In this document: positions 38,706 to 38,864 of the stretch, piece after piece | Position numbering within the stretch: position 1 is the first letter of the stretch | Layout of the letters: the number at the start of each line of letters is the position of its first letter | From: Planctomycetota bacterium | Lineage (GTDB): Bacteria; Planctomycetota; Phycisphaerae; Sedimentisphaerales; UBA12454 | Reading direction: 5' to 3' | Length of the DNA: 38,864 nucleotides | Assembly: GCA_018828825.1 (NCBI GenBank) | Contig: JAHJUV010000109.1 | Span: 1 to 38,864, forward strand | Made by a program: the position numbers and the translations under genes | The notes under the pieces: model-generated | The model's database searches: none | What the model was told of the DNA's origin: nothing | The model's input: the letters and a program-made list of their open reading frames with translations, nothing else

Positions 38706-38864
38706 GACGCCTGGCGATATTGGCCATAAGGCCAATATGTGTCCCTCCACCCTTAGGCGAAACTTGCGCGTTTTGCTCAATTTTTGATCAAGAAAAAAAT
38801 GTCCGGTATTCGTAAGTGCTTTTGAGAAAAGGAGAAATTTTTTTTTATTTTTTTAAAGCGCGCA
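38706..38864. other. Right-edge non-coding stretch with a perfect hairpin
   Basis: ATATTGGCC (38717-38725), loop ATAA and GGCCAATAT (38730-38738) form a nine-pair hairpin, enclosed by CGCCT (38709-38713) and AGGCG (about 38755-38759). The sequence after 38790 is T- and A-rich (long T runs at 38840-38856). No gene is recognisable. Which strand it serves is unclear. Confidence 0.4.

Overview
The window is a bacterial chromosome segment dominated by the core ribosomal-protein and RNA-polymerase superoperon. In order on the + strand it carries rplA-rplJ-rplL-rpoB-rpoC-rpsL-rpsG, an intrinsic terminator, fusA, and then an uninterrupted S10/spc/alpha block from rpsJ to rplQ that includes secY, adk, map, infA and rpmJ. 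A HIT-family gene and an initiator tRNA close the block. Codon use is standard and base composition is moderate. The gene set points to Planctomycetota, probably Phycisphaerae: rpmD and tuf are missing from their usual places, a second EF-G of the EF-G II type is present, aroD and aroE are fused, and there is an AP2/HNH homing-endonuclease-like gene of a type I remember as frequent in Phycisphaerae genomes. This taxonomic call is an inference from content; there is no rRNA in the window to confirm it.

Layout: 1-359 holds a long imperfect hairpin and AT-rich repeat sequence ahead of rplA. 360-11475 is the L1/L10/L12/rpoBC/S12/S7 group. 11490-11535 is a strong terminator. 11586-13667 is fusA, followed by a 419-bp non-coding stretch with GC-rich and AT-rich hairpins. 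14087-30052 is the S10/spc/alpha block, and 30103-30636 holds the HIT gene and tRNA-fMet. 30888-34484 holds aroDE (+) converging on the EF-G II gene (-). 34681-34843 has two tRNAs. 35078-35767 encodes a lipoprotein-like amidase. 35928-37930 is an AT-rich three-gene minus-strand island (DUF488 protein, unknown protein, HNH nuclease), and 38072-38638 is an AP2/HNH gene.

The unusual signals lie in the junctions of the otherwise conventional superoperon. L22 carries a ~73-residue N-terminal extension that looks like a helix-turn-helix. Directly after its stop codon lies a 14-nt sequence perfectly complementary to the Shine-Dalgarno region of rpsC, with a competing local hairpin and a 16-codon leader ORF. 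Long-range inverted repeats also precede rplE and rpsE, a nested hairpin precedes rpoA, and a hairpin with a U-tract separates rpsJ from rplC. A dispersed heptamer-periodic intergenic repeat sits in front of rpoB, rpsL, rpsG and the AP2/HNH gene and creates false N-terminal extensions for rpoB and rpsG. All assignments were made by eye; no database search or folding program was run.
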